From Cryptomeria japonica (lineage: Eukaryota > Streptophyta > Pinopsida > Cupressales > Cupressaceae), in NCBI RefSeq assembly GCF_030272615.1, contig NC_081405.1, positions 572,447,252-572,511,251 of the forward strand: a stretch of 64,000 bases of DNA, written 5' to 3'. The notes beneath the pieces were generated by a model. That model was not told the DNA's origin. It was given only the letters and a program-made list of their open reading frames with translations, and searched no databases. Positions 32,421 to 44,491 of the stretch are shown here, one piece after another. How positions within the stretch are numbered: position 1 is the first letter of the stretch; every line of letters begins with the position of its first letter. A program made the translations under genes and the position numbers.

Positions 32421-33583
32421 TCTTATTATGGATAACCTTGTCATGTGTTGCATTGGTTTTGTCATTGATATCAACACTTATCTTTCTGGAGGTCACCATT
32501 GATGATTTGGCACTCTGGTTATATTGAATTATTGTTGAACTGACACATTATGCTCCCGGCATGGATATTTGCTTATGCATAGTCATTGGTATATGCTTAA
32601 CCGATAGGATATATGTTTCATAGGCAGCTTAGGAAATTGATGATGGCTTGCTATCATCTGGAGATCATTTGGTTATGTCGAAGACGTGGATTGGATGTTT
32701 ACATTTGGTGTTTTGCTTATTGGATTAATCAGGTTCACATATTTGCCTTAACTGATAGAAAGGTCTAGGTTATGGACCGGTACAGGATATCATGTTCCAG
32801 ATCAGCACGACACATTTTGGAAATGGTTTATTGATTGGATATTGTGTAAATGTATTGAGGCCAACATATTGTATCACATCAAGACTTATATTATAATTGT
32901 AATATCTTTATTGAGCCAACCTTATGAATAGTTCTTAGGTTTGTATAAATAAATGTAAGATCTTATTTGAGAGATGTAACATGTGAGTGTATGTGCGAAT
33001 ATTGAAGATCATTTGTGAAGAGAGAAAATAAGAAGATCCTAGTGTGAATCACACAGATATTATCTGAAGGTTGAAGGAAAGGTTATGAAGGTGTTTGGCA
33101 CTCATGTTCAGAGCTTAAACCGATACTGAATCCAGCATTGAAGATGCTTTATTGAAGTAGTACATTGTTATTAGATTTAACCATCCAAATGTAGTCAGTG
33201 TGACTCCTATTTTGTGTTTTAGAAATGAGCTCTAGGCGGTTGGCCTTTCTGCATGTGCAGATCCCATTATTGTATACACTTACTATCTGCAGTAGTATCA
33301 TCTGATTGTAGATAAGGTTTCCCACCATGGTTTTTCCCCTCATAGGGTTTCCACGTCAAAATCTTTGTGTCATGTGTTATGGATGTTGTTTTCCTTTCTC
33401 TTTCATGCACTAAGTTATACCGGTACTACTATAACTATTAATCTATTTTACCGGCATTAAGTTTCTTTTCCCGACACTAAGTTGTAAGTTGTAATAATTT
33501 GTTTTGGGTTATAATTTATTGACAACTAGTTGACAACTAATTCACCCCCCCTCCCTCTCAGTTTCCCTACCTAGTTCCTAACA
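32421..33583 (+). mobile_element. Solo LTR of F-type copia family, plus orientation
   Basis: An 1163-bp LTR flanked by perfect CATAT duplications (32416-32420 and 33584-33588) inside the 5' LTR of A. It ends CCTACCTAGTTCCTAACA and starts TCTTATTATGGATAACC, with the first G of TG mutated. It is related to the LTR of element F: both share GTGTTGCATTG, GTCATTGAT.TCAACACT and an end with ACAACTAATTCACCCC...CTCTCAGT. There are no internal genes, so the rest of the element was removed by recombination between its LTRs. Confidence 0.9.
32944..32951 (+). promoter_or_regulatory. TATA box in solo LTR
   Basis: TATAAATA in the context TTTGTATAAATAAATG. The related LTR of F has the same word at 45065-45072 on the other strand, so it is probably the LTR promoter of this family. 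Confidence 0.55.
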
Positions 33584-34691
33584 CATATCATATCTAAGTG
33601 GATTTAGCAGTTAAGGAAATTAACCATAGCAAACATAACCACAAAAACATTTACCACTTGACACAATGATTTTGACGTGGAAACCCAAAAGGGAAAAACC
33701 ACGATGGGGATGAATACCAACAAGTATTCTGAACTCTTCTGAAGTTCACCCTATTAGGATGCAAGCCTGTTAAATCTTTACAATAAGTCTTGTTAAGAAC
33801 AGATCCTATCAGGGACCACCCGGTTAAGGGATTGACTATAATGCCCTATTAGAAGCAATACTCTGTTAGGAGTAACCTCTGTAGAGGATTTGAAATATAG
33901 GCTAATGGATCAGCTGGTTAGAGGATTTAGATAGCACTAAGCTTGTTAGAGCTTACCCGGTTAAGGAATTTGACTGCTGTAATTGCCAGAGAACAACAAG
34001 GGTTTAGTGATCTAGTGAATAGCACTACTCTGCTTGATTAGATCCTTTTCATGCTCCTATCTGCCTTTACACATACTACAGATACATCATCTGGTTCGGC
34101 AACCAATCACTCTTATATTCAACCAAAATTTCCAACACTACAACAAAACAACTCATCGACCTTATAAGAAAAACAATAGGGTGGTAACACATCACAAACC
34201 TAAGATCTCATAGAGATTACAAACAAATCAGTTCAAGTATGACCATTGGATTACATAAAAATAATTGCACAAGATTCAAGACAACCTCGACCGCTCCTTG
34301 ATCACCGCTTCATCGATCTCTGTAACTCATCACGTGGTTTCCATTACATGCAATGTACTTGCTCATTCCCAAGATAAAACCATTATCTCTACGTGCCAAA
34401 AACCATTTGAAACCCTTCTGAAAAAACATGCATACGTGGCATAATCATTACCGCTCATCACTTGATCATAAACCAATATAACCAATTCACCAAGCTCCAT
34501 CGGTTAGGGTTTGGCACATCAATAGGTAGGGTTTAATGATTGATCTCACTTCTTCTCTAGTAATACTGGTTTCCTTCACAAGCTCACTTACCGGCTACAA
34601 AACAACATTATTACAACATCATTACCGGTTATAATTGACATCAATGACAACATAATAGTTCATGAAAGTAATCTTCATGCAAATGCCAACA

Positions 34692-34696
34692 GGTCC
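34692..34696. repeat. Target-site duplication of element A, right copy (GGTCC)
   Basis: Exact match of 228-232, just after the CCAACA end of the 5' LTR. Confidence 0.9.
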
Positions 34697-35141
34697 CCCT
34701 CAAATTCAGTGATCTTTGATAAGGTGGTATCTCAGGATCTTAGGATTGCAACCCTTTAGTTGCAACTTTCTATTAGATTCTCAGGGAAAGGGGCGTGGCG
34801 CCTTGGTCCTAGTCATTTTGGTCCATCGTTCAGCATCAGGTGCACATTCAAATTCCTCCCCCTTCTCTGCTTTCAATACCTCAGTTCCAAATCTACAAGT
34901 TTGTGCAATTTCAGTTCATATATGCTTCATTGTTTATCTCCTAGTCTAGTTGATCAATCTTTCACATCTTATCTTCATTTACAACAAGAGGAATAGAAAC
35001 CCTAGAGATAATCCTTGGATCTCTCTTTCTCACAAGAAGTATCCAAATTGATCTATCTCCATAGGCTCTTTCGTATTCCCAATGTGCTGGCAAAAATGGG
35101 ATTAGGTCCTAGTCATCGGGTCTCATTTTTTCCCCTCCACA
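34697..35141. mobile_element. LTR-like fragment G, right part
   Basis: Continues the sequence of 1-232 after element A. It ends CCTCCACA, after which the LTR of copia F begins, so its right edge looks like a TG...CA terminus (TGTGGAGGGG on minus). No coding region is recognisable; plus frames 34716-34949, 34760-34996 and 35015-35368 overlap each other and show no domain. The left end is outside the window. Confidence 0.45.
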
Positions 35142-35268
35142 ATACCGGAGACAAATCTCCTGATCATCATCAAAGTCCATTCACTCTACCGAAACTTGGC
35201 AAACAACTAAATAAGCTAGTGTTGACATCAATGCAACACATAATCAATTCCTCCAAATTGCCAACAAT
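35142..35268 (-). repeat. Partial 3' LTR of element F
   Basis: GAGACAAATCTCCTGATCATC to TTGCCAACA matches 45575-45701 closely. The match starts abruptly at 35142, where fragment G ends. Confidence 0.85.
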
Positions 35269-35635
35269 ATCCCCCTTTGGCATTGATGGCAACACTAGAT
35301 GTGAAAATCATCCAAGTGCCAAGAAGTGCCAAACAAGTCTCCCCCAATGGAATACATCCAACAAATGATATATCAATGAAGTTCTGAACCAAATAACCAA
35401 ACCATAGACCAAACTCCCCCTATGTCTGATATCTTTGTTAAGCTCTATTTTTTACATGTATACCTCTCCCCCTTTGACATCAATGCCAGAAATCTGACAT
35501 AAACATCAAAAAAAAATCATAGAACCTCTTAACCACACAACTGACTACTCCCCTTGAGTAGTAGCACCAACTCATCAATCCAAAATGGATGATAGCTCTG
35601 ATAATGCATACCGGACCAATGTCAATCAGCATCAC
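35269..35635 (-). other. Polypurine tract and 3' untranslated region of element F
   Basis: On minus CAAAGGGGGATAT directly precedes the LTR (35269-35281). The rest up to the RNase H stop is noncoding, with C-rich TCTCCCCC-type words on plus. No gene seen. Confidence 0.75.
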
Positions 35636-36058
35636 TCAAGTCCCAAATAGAGCGACAGAGACCCCCAATCTGTCTCTAAAATACTTAAATGATTCCTTGG
35701 GAAAAGGTTTAGTGAAGATATCTACAATATGCTCTTTAGTGTTCACATAAACCAATCTGACTTCATTTGCTTCCACCTTTTCCTTCAAAAATTTATACTT
35801 TATTGATATGTGCTTTGTCTTAGAATGAAATATTGGATTCTTTGATATGTCAATAGCAACAAAGTTATCACAGTGAATAACTACCGGTTCATTGCAATCT
35901 ACCCTTATTTCCTTCAGTATTTGCTTCATCCATAGAACTTGTGTACAATTAGTAGCAGCAACAACGTACTTAGCTTCAATAGTAGATAAAGAAGTACATG
36001 ACTATTTCTTGTTGATCCATGAGACAAGTTTCTTTCCAAGAAAGAAAGCTCCACTGAA
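35636..36058 (-). pseudogene. Copia element F RNase H end
   Basis: Minus words FSGAFFLG, CTQVLWMKQILKEI, VVIHCDNFVAIDISKNPIFH, KTKHISIKYKFLKEKVEA and the terminal FTKPFPKESFKYFRDRLGV identify the end of copia pol. A stop near 36000 splits it. The upstream part lies at 40683 onward, on the far side of insert H. Confidence 0.85.
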
Positions 36059-39000
36059 TGTTGTAATGCCCACCAAAATACCATAGAGAAATTAAAACTA
36101 CTAACACAATAATGGAGATTAATTTTTATTTTATTTAACATCTATTAACAACTAATGTGTCATGTAACATCTCCATCTAATTACATTCATTAACCAATAA
36201 CCATTATAAAAACACATCATTACATTAATTATGTAAGCGGAAATAACATAACATCATTAATCTCTCTCTAAGGTACTTCAACATCATTACTTATTTTACC
36301 ACCATAATGACATCCTAATCACATGATAAACATATTCCATCTTAATTTAATGCATCGTATTCATTTCCTCACCATGAGATATACAACCTACTAATCATCT
36401 ATCCATCATGATATGCATGCCATTCTACCATTTTACTACATATTACATTCCTTCCTTAGAAATGTAAGACAACCCCATATTCATACATTCATTTTATGCA
36501 CCAAATCTAAATGTGTTTTAACCCATCATTTCCTTTCTCCATGCTCTTATCATTTTCCATAATAGTGCAATCCTAATGCATGGGTATAATCCATCCATAC
36601 TAATCCATTTAAATATACTTCAATCATATCTAATACTATCATGATCTCATTCCATCTATTATGACTATCTACTCATAATGTATATATCATAATTCATTCT
36701 TCAATCCACATGATAAACTAAATTCCCTTATTTCTTTACTTAATCGTGAGTAAGCAAAACATCACATTATTCCTTCAATCATAAAGTTCATTTACTAACT
36801 TACAAACATATAACTATACAAATCCATTACTTTTAATATAAGTACATGGCATACATCATATACAAGTCACTTACTATCTATCCAGCGTGATTTACCTATT
36901 AGCAACAATTTCCTTTTTTCTAATCCAACTACACATACAACCACTTTCCTAACATGATCATTGCATTTGATAATAAACCCTAATGCATAACACAGAATCC
37001 TAATATTTTCCTTCCATAATCTTTTTCATTCTCTGCATGCTTTTCTTAATTTCCAAGCGTACACGTTGAGACATCATTATCTAAACCTTATCCATATTAT
37101 CTAACATCCTCAATATTGACATTTAAGATTATTCCTTTTCTGAAGGTTCTTTCACATATTAAATCACAATCTAAAGAATAACTATAAAATTCCTTTCTAA
37201 CCAATACAAAAAGATCATATTACAAATCACATCTATTTCAATTGCAACACCATTGCTAAATTTAGGTACATGAAATCATTCCCTTCATTTAACAAGAACA
37301 TCTCATTTCCACATTTACAAATCATAAAATATCCTAACTACCATTCATGAATTACTTACAAATATATTTACATAGCAATACTTCAAGAACATAGCTCTTT
37401 TTTTTACATGATTCCATCCACCATAAACAGGATACTGCATACATGCATTTCATCATTTTCATTACATAAATATACTACAAGGTACATCTATATTCCATCA
37501 AGAAGGATAATTCACATCCACACATGAAGAATCCAAGAGAACATCCCAATGGCTAAAAGCACCAACCACCCGACCATGTGGAACCAAAGGAACCACCCCC
37601 TGTGCTAGGAGATGACACAAGGTCCCAACACACACTCTAAACCTAAGCTGACACCTATAACCAAAGAGACTAACCACACATGGACTCGCACGCATGGGCC
37701 AATCACATCATACAAGACTAAACTTCCAGAGGCGTACAAATCAACAAGGCATAAATGCAAACTCAAAAGAGATAATAATAAACCATGATGGGACACATGT
37801 AGGAGTGGAGTGTCATCACATGCCATCCTCTAACATAAAAAATTTAATATATAACAACATAAGGCACTAGCCTTATGGGAATGTGGAGCCATCTCAACCT
37901 ATGAGAGAACAAGGGAGATTGACTTGCCATAGAAATGGCCTTCTCATGCTTATCCTAAAACATCCTCCCTAGGATCAAGTCATGATGCTCACATCATTTA
38001 TTATCTTTATAAATGAATCTAACTACCCAACCTAATAATTATTAGGTTATCACTTAATTACAAAACATGATAAACTTCCAATGCGCCCTAGCGGTCTAGA
38101 ATTTATGCATCCTTACTAGGAACCTTATGCAATTCATACATCCTTACTAGGAACCTCATGCAAGCCTATCTCTCATGACCTCAGTTATCACATGGAATCC
38201 CACTCCCCCCTAACATGGCCCAAACAATAAATGCAATACGAAGATCATAATATCAATTAAATCTGAAATCATAATCATCATACACCCATTCATATACATG
38301 GTCATCCAAAGTTCATAAAACTAATTAAATAACAAGAGCGTCATAGCATAAAATGCATCAATAAGATAATAAATTTCTACAGCAAGGCACATCTACTTGT
38401 TGGACTGAGCACAATAAATAACTCTCTCTCTACCATGGCTTCTCAACATGGTAGAGGCATAACTCCATCATAAAGATCATATAAAAGAAAAACCATAAAA
38501 GATTCATCAAATCCATCAATTGTACAATTTGGAAAATCATCAATAAACATATGAAAAGCCTCTGGTACAAACAAATGACTGAGAGAAACAAATTAAAATA
38601 AGTAAAATACTAGAAAACTCCAAATACACAGTTGTAGTATTTTAGTCATGAATTAAAAACCTGGATTGCAAATTTCACAATTTTTATAAAAAATTTAGAC
38701 AAATTCAAGGCGAAAAATCCTAATAAATTTAGTGAAAAACCCAGTTGATATTTTTGGAGAAATGTTAGAAATAAAGTCGTAGATTTGTACCTAAGAACAG
38801 CAGATACAAAATAAACATAAAATACAGGTTGTGACACATAATCAAAATGAATGAATTAAAATACATAATCTCTAGTTTGACTATAATCATTTTCCCCATT
38901 TAAAACCCACAAACAATAATTCAGCAGACACGGAGAATACAGATAAATAAAATAATCTCTACAAAAGACAAGGGCTCCAACCTGGAATTAGAAGTTATGG

Positions 39001-40678
39001 AAGAAATTTGATGAAGAGCTCCAAATCCAAATCCAAACACAAGATCCAACAAAAAAACAAGCCACAATCCAAATGTTGTAGAAAAGAAATCTCCAAGAAC
39101 GGTGAAAATAAACCCAGGCAACAAGCCTAGACTACCCAATAAAAAGAAATCCAAAGCAAAAACCCTAGCCAATGAAAATAAATCAAAATATAATATTTTC
39201 TACCAACCCCATGTTAGGTTACTTTTATATTTTCCATTTCAAATTCAACCAATGAGAATGGAGGGTAGGTAGTAGTAACACAAAATCTTCTGATACAACT
39301 TAGTGGGAAGATATTATTATTTTATTCAAATGTGTTCATACACTCCCACTAATAAATAAAGTCAACTATATAAATAAAACATAAGCCATAAATAAATTAA
39401 TTAATTAAATTAAATTAAATATAATCTCATAAATAGTCAAGCCAATAGCATTTAATGGGAGGTGGGGAATATAATAAACTCATTTAGTCTTGTAACAAGA
39501 GAAATAGCTAAAATTGTATAAAATATTATTTACCAAGTAACAAGAGAAATGTAATAAGATATTATAAAGTATCAGTTACCAATGCACAAACAATAATGGC
39601 CATGCCCTATTAAATATCTAAGGGCCATTTAAGATAAAACCAATTAAATAATTAAATACAAGATGCCAAGGCTAAAAAGCCAACTAAATAAATAAACATA
39701 AAATAACCAAGGCTCAATAAATAAATTAAAAGCCCATTGCAAATTAAAATTGAATATTAATAAAATATAAGTTTAGTGGCATGTCCACTTTTGTTAAAAA
39801 AATAAATTAATTAATTAAAAGCCACCAATAAATATTAATCAACATTAAAATATCAAAGCATTATTAAACAATATATAATAAATAAATGCCAATTAAACAA
39901 TAAATCAATAATAAATAAATAAACATAAAATGAATAAATAATTAAATAATTAAATATCAAATAAATGGTCAAACCTCAATAAAGATTAAAATACCAAATA
40001 AATATTAAAATCATACAAACTAAATAATCATAAAATATCAAATAATTAAATGCTCAAGGCCAATAAATTAAATGCATTAAAATAAGCATTATTAATTATA
40101 AAATCACACATCAAGAATCACATAATCAAATAAATCAACCATCTCTAAACATACTCACAATACTGAAAGGATCAAACTCACAAACTAATGTGGCGAATTA
40201 TGCCCAGATGCTACAACACTTGGTGCACATCTTAGACCTAGAGTATGTGAAGGGAACTCATGTCATCTCTGAACCACATAAGCCATTGGAATTACATAGT
40301 GATAGAGAGTCGCAATGACACATCCCGCTCACAATGAGTGATGTGGAATCGTCTCTATCACAAAGACAGTCAAACAATAGTCTAACACATCTCATAAGCA
40401 TCTCATCAAATGTAATCATGAAATAAGGTTAGTGTAATCAAAATCAACATCAAATCCATGATCAATATAATCTTTTGATAATCTATCACATAATAAGCAT
40501 ATAGTATACATCGAATCACATGATCAAATCATCCAAAAAATGCACAATAATGTCTATCATCACAATTTGTAACTAAAACACATGAACAATCATCATCCAA
40601 ATCATCATAAATAGTCGAGATAAGTCCATCATGCATAAAATAAAAGTCAACTCTAATCAAAACAAGTCAAGTCAAGGG
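36059..40678. mobile_element. Unclassified 4.6-kb insert H in element F
   Basis: It interrupts the RNase H codons of F between the words KSTSVVF and SGAFFLG. TGAA is duplicated at both edges (36055-36058 and 40679-40682). The left end reads TGTTGTAATGCCCACCAAAA and the right end AAGTCAAGTCAAGGG. The ends are not inverted repeats of each other, and the right end is not CA. No gene is recognised; frames at 37498-37826 (minus), 38646-38837 and 38921-39172 have no domain. It is AT-rich, with dense AAATAAAT/TTAATTAA words at 39380-40140. The start resembles plant gypsy LTRs beginning TGTAATGCCC, so a decayed long solo LTR or large noncoding retroelement is possible. Confidence 0.65.
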
Positions 40679-40682
40679 TGAA

Positions 40683-41900
40683 CACTACAGATGTGCTCTT
40701 CTGGTCATCTATATCTCCAGCCCAATCTACATTTGCATATGCACATAGTGTAAAGTCATCATCTTTAGGATACCACAAACCATATTCAGTTGTTCCTTGT
40801 AAATATCTGAAAATCCTTTTCACTGCACTCTCATGATTCTCTCTAGGATCATTCTGATATCTTGATACAATACAAATTACATTCATTATATCTGGTCTAC
40901 TCTAAGCCAAATATAACATACCTCCAATCATAGATTTATACCTTGTAGGATTTACCGGAGCTGATACATCTTTCTTTGTCAATTTCTCTCTTGTAACCAT
41001 AGGAGTACCAACTAGTTTAGAATTTTCCATACCAAATTTATTCAACAACTCTCTAGCATACTTAGTTTGATAGATGAAAATATCTTTCAGTCTGAGTAAT
41101 CTGCAAACCTAAGAAAAATCTCATTTCTCCAATCATAGACATCTCAAATTCATTCTTCATATTATCTAAGAATTCCATACATAAATTTTCTTCACCTCCA
41201 AAAATGATATCATTTTCAAAGACCTCAACAATCAATATGTCACCATTAGTAATCTTATAATATAAGTTACTATTAGCATTACCTTTAGTGAAACCAAGCT
41301 TCAAAAGATATTTGTCCAATCTAGCATACCAAGCTCTAGGTGCTTCCTTCAATCCATATAAAGCTTTCCTCAATCTGTAAACCATGTTATTGTCATCTGA
41401 AAGAGAAAATCCAATAGGTTGCTTGATGTAGACTTCCTCTTCAAGATCTCCATTTACAAATGCACACTTAACATCCATCTGATAAACCTTATATTTCTTA
41501 TGGGCAGCATAAGCAAGAAATAATCTCACAGCTTCAATCCTAGCTACCGGAGCAAAAGTTTCATCATAATCAATTCCTTCCTTCTAAGAATATCCTTTAC
41601 AAACCAATCTAGCCTTGTTCCTCACAACTTATCCATCTTCATTCAATTTATTCCTAAAAACCCATTTAGTTCCAATAACATTCTTATTTTTAGATCGGGG
41701 AACTAAAGTTCATGTGTTCTTTTCTATCTGATCCAATTCCTCTTCCATAGCTTTCATCCTTACATGCTTCATCTACTAATGTCGGTTCAACTTGAGAAAT
41801 TAAGCATACCTCTCTAGCTACCAGCCTTCTCCTTGTCATCAATCCTTTTATTTTTTCTCCAATGATCTGATCTTCTGAATGGCTCAACCTTACATACCTA
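40683..41900 (-). pseudogene. Reverse transcriptase (and start of RNase H) of copia element F
   Basis: On minus: [54 protein letters not shown], then after a frameshift near 41080 NVICIVSRYQNDPRENHES, KRIFRYLQGTTEYGLWYP and WAGDIDDQKST. The catalytic segment reads [10 protein letters not shown]: the usual VDD is END, so polymerase activity is lost. The N-terminal RT words lie at 41560-41790 in broken frames. Confidence 0.86.
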
Positions 41901-42910
41901 GGAGTCTTCTAACTTTTTGTTTCTCTGCTCTGATCTTCAATTATTGTTGAGTTTTTTTATACTTCCAGAGTAATTGGTTCAACATTCTGTTTTGGTAAAG
42001 GTGTTACCAGTTCATTTATGATCATTTCAACTTCTATTTTTCTCTCACAAGTTCTGATTTGACATCACTACTGCTCATCCACCTTGACATTAGTGCTCTC
42101 CACAATTCTCTGCAATCTTTTATTATAACATCTATATGCTTTTCTTTCATTTGAATAACTAGGAAATATTCCTTCATCACATCTAGGATCAAACTTTCCA
42201 ATGGAATCATCTCTTTTTATATAGCATTTACTACCAAAGATTCTAAAGTACTTAACAATAGGTGTATGACCAAGCCATAACTCATAAGGTGTCTTACCAG
42301 TGTCTCCTTTGATATGAACTATTTTGAATGTGTACATAGTCGTTCTCACAACTTCTCTCCAATAGATATTGGCAAATTAGATTCCATCATCATAGATCTA
42401 TCTGCATCCAGGATAGTTTTGTTCTTTCTTTCCATAAAACCATTATGCTGAGGTGTCCAGGGTGTAGACAGTTGTCTCCTTATCCCATGTTTCTCACAAT
42501 AACTGTTAAATTAATCGGATGTGAATTCACCACTCTAATCAAATCTTAAGAATTTGATCTTCAACCTTGTTTGTCTCAAAAATAACTTTAAATTTATTGA
42601 ATTTTTCAAAGGCTTCATATTTCTCCTTTAGAAAAGTAACCCACATCATTCTAGAATAGTCATCAATGATTAGCATAAAATATCTATCAAGTTGAAAACT
42701 TCTTATTCTAGCAAGACCACACAAATCAGTATGAACAAGATCAATAATATCATTAGATTTGTCTTGTATACTCTTAAAATAAGTTTTGACTTGCTTTCCC
42801 ATTTGACATTCCTTACATACCGGATTATGAGGCTTAACAATCTTAGGTATATCTCTAACTGCCTTAGTTGAACTGGTCTTTATAATGCAATCAAAATTCA
42901 CATGACACAA
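41901..42910 (-). pseudogene. Integrase of copia element F
   Basis: Minus words: MCHVNFDCI, CKECQMGKQVK (zinc Cys pair), LVHTDLCGLARI (first Asp), MWVTFLKEKYEAFEKF; then after stops in the region 42370-42538 the C-terminal part TPYELWLGHTPIVKYFRIFG and KAYRCYNKRLQRIVES. The second Asp/Glu segment lies in the broken part near 42450-42540. Confidence 0.82.
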
Positions 42911-43404
42911 CCTCTTATGTCATAGCCAATTCTCATCAATATGTGCAATTAAACATGTCTTCTCACCAGAATTCAAATGAAAGATGTTACCTCTAGTCTG
43001 AGTACCGGTTGCAATCTCCAATCCAGATCCGTTGATGATTTTGCATTTTTTATCCTTGAACTTTAATTGAAATCTCTTATCCACCAATTGTCCTACACTC
43101 AAAAGATTATGTTGTAAACCTTTAACATAATAAACATTATCAGTGTTATGCTTACCATCCAATGATATAGTTCCTCTTCCTCTGATCATGCATGCTTTGT
43201 CATCTCCAAATCTGACTAGACCACCATCAAATTCTTGCAAAGATAGAAAAATTATTTTATCTCCGATCATATGATGTGAACATCCACTTTCTATTACCCA
43301 TTCATCCTTGTCTTCAACTTTAGTAGCAAGGTCCTTCTCTTTATTTTGAATGACATGTTCCAGAGTATATTCCTTGATAGCCAAGAATACCCATTCCTTT
43401 CCAT
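42911..43404 (-). pseudogene. Protease and pre-integrase of copia element F
   Basis: A 154-residue frame: WVIESGCSHHMIGDKIIF, where the usual catalytic Asp-Ser-Gly is Glu-Ser-Gly; then FDGGLVRFGDDKACMIRGRG, GLQHNLLSVGQLVDKRFQL and the pre-integrase start ATGTQTRGNIFHLNSGEK. Asp to Glu would normally inactivate an aspartic protease. Confidence 0.85.
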
Positions 43405-44435
43405 TGTCGGTTCATCATCAGAATCATCAGTTACACCTTCCTCATTAGCATAGTAGCATGATTTGTCTTTGTTCCTCCTGTACTTATGCTTGTTCTAATA
43501 TTCATGGTTAGTCTTAAAAGATATTCTAGCTTTCTCCTCAAATCTTGAATTCCTTTGAGGACATCTAGATGCAACATGACCTGTCTTATTACATGCAAAA
43601 CATTTGAAAGGTGATTTTCCTTCATACTTACTTCTTGTCGGACCTTTAGGTACTCTTCTAGAAAATAGGGCTTCAAGTTCTTCAAGCTCTTCATCTTGTT
43701 TCCTCATATCCTCTAGTTACTTCACATATAATGTTTTCCAATCACTTGCCAGTTGATGATGTAGATGCATTGAATGCAGAATCTGTCTTTGCAGCTCCTT
43801 GAGGACCAAATTCTTCAAGCTCAAAAACAAATAAATTTCCAACCAAAGTATCCCTATTAACAGAAGTGTTAGACATTGTTCTAAACTCATTAATTGCAGT
43901 AGCCATCATCTTGTAAGCCGATGGAAAAGATTTCAATACTTTAGAAACAATCTCATCTTTGCTCAGAGATCCACCACAACATTGAATTTGCAAAACAATT
44001 TCATTAACTCTTTCCATAAAAGCAGTAATTCTTCAATCTTCTTCCATTCTAAAGTTCTCAAACCTCACCCAGTAACCATCAAGTTTAGCAATTTTAATAG
44101 TAGGGTCACCTTCATTTAGAGTCTCCAACTTATCCCATATAGCTTTTGCAATTTATTTATCCCTTAATCCCATTACTTGTTGATCTGAAAGAGCGCTCAA
44201 AAGGGCTTCTCTAGCTCTACAGTCATTTTTCAATGTTCTTATCCAAGTCTATCAGAGGATGATTGACAGATGCCGGATCATAAGGGGTATATCCTTTCTC
44301 AGTGATCTCCCAAATCTCCTTGCTAAGATATCTCATATGAGTCTCCATCTGAATCTTCCATACTCTGTAATTCATTCCTTCAAGCCTAGGGTTGTCCTTC
44401 TAGTAAGCAATTGAAGTTGAATGACTACTTGCCAT
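43405..44435 (-). pseudogene. Gag of copia element F
   Basis: The start is at ATG 44435 (MASSHSTSIAY). Pieces: LRTMSNTSVNRDTLVGNL and FELEEFG (43742-44017), then a zinc knuckle KCFACNKTGHVASRCP at 43495-43707 with all CCHC residues intact. Several stops and shifts divide the gene (for example after SIAY and near 43720). The overlapping frame 43431-43694 is a shadow. Confidence 0.83.
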
Positions 44436-44477
44436 AGGATTTTCCTCAAGTGATTAAGCTTTTGTAGAGAGGACCAA

Positions 44478-44489
44478 TATCTGATACCA
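44478..44489 (-). other. Primer-binding site of element F
   Basis: TGGTATCAGATA on minus, two bases from the LTR end; ten of twelve bases match the copia site TGGTATCAGAGC. Confidence 0.8.
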
Positions 44490-44491
44490 AT

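Larger units (their letters stand above)
233..34691 (-). mobile_element. Copia element A, minus strand, heavily nested
   Basis: This Ty1/copia element has matching LTRs at 233-1633 and 32120-34691 and a perfect 5-bp duplication GGTCC. Read on the minus strand, the order is 5' LTR, initiator-Met-type primer site, gag, protease, integrase, RT, RNase H, polypurine tract, 3' LTR, which is the copia order. Gypsy element B (2730-28671) splits the pol gene between RT and RNase H, and a solo LTR (32421-33583) splits the 5' LTR. Its own length without inserts is about 7.3 kb, close to the sibling element I at 55686-62951. A hand count over the first 215 bases gives about 11-12% LTR difference, so it is old. 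Confidence 0.93.
32120..34691 (-). repeat. 5' LTR of copia element A, split by a solo LTR
   Basis: Runs from TGATGGTATGATG to AAATGCCAACA on plus. Without the 1163-bp solo LTR and one 5-bp duplication it is about 1404 bp, the same as the LTRs of element I. Its two halves align without a gap to the left LTR of A on both sides of the insertion. Confidence 0.92.

Noticed and set aside
34716-35368. Three overlapping plus frames in fragment G as host exons
   Set aside because: There is no domain, no splice or codon-use support, and the region is bounded by LTR-type ends.
37498-37826. Two overlapping minus frames within insert H as coding
   Set aside because: They are Leu/Val/Cys-rich with no motif, overlap each other in different frames, and lie in a noncoding repeat-like insert.
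36059-40678. Insert H as a Helitron
   Set aside because: There is no TC start, no CTRR end with hairpin, and insertion is not between A and T; a short duplication is present instead.
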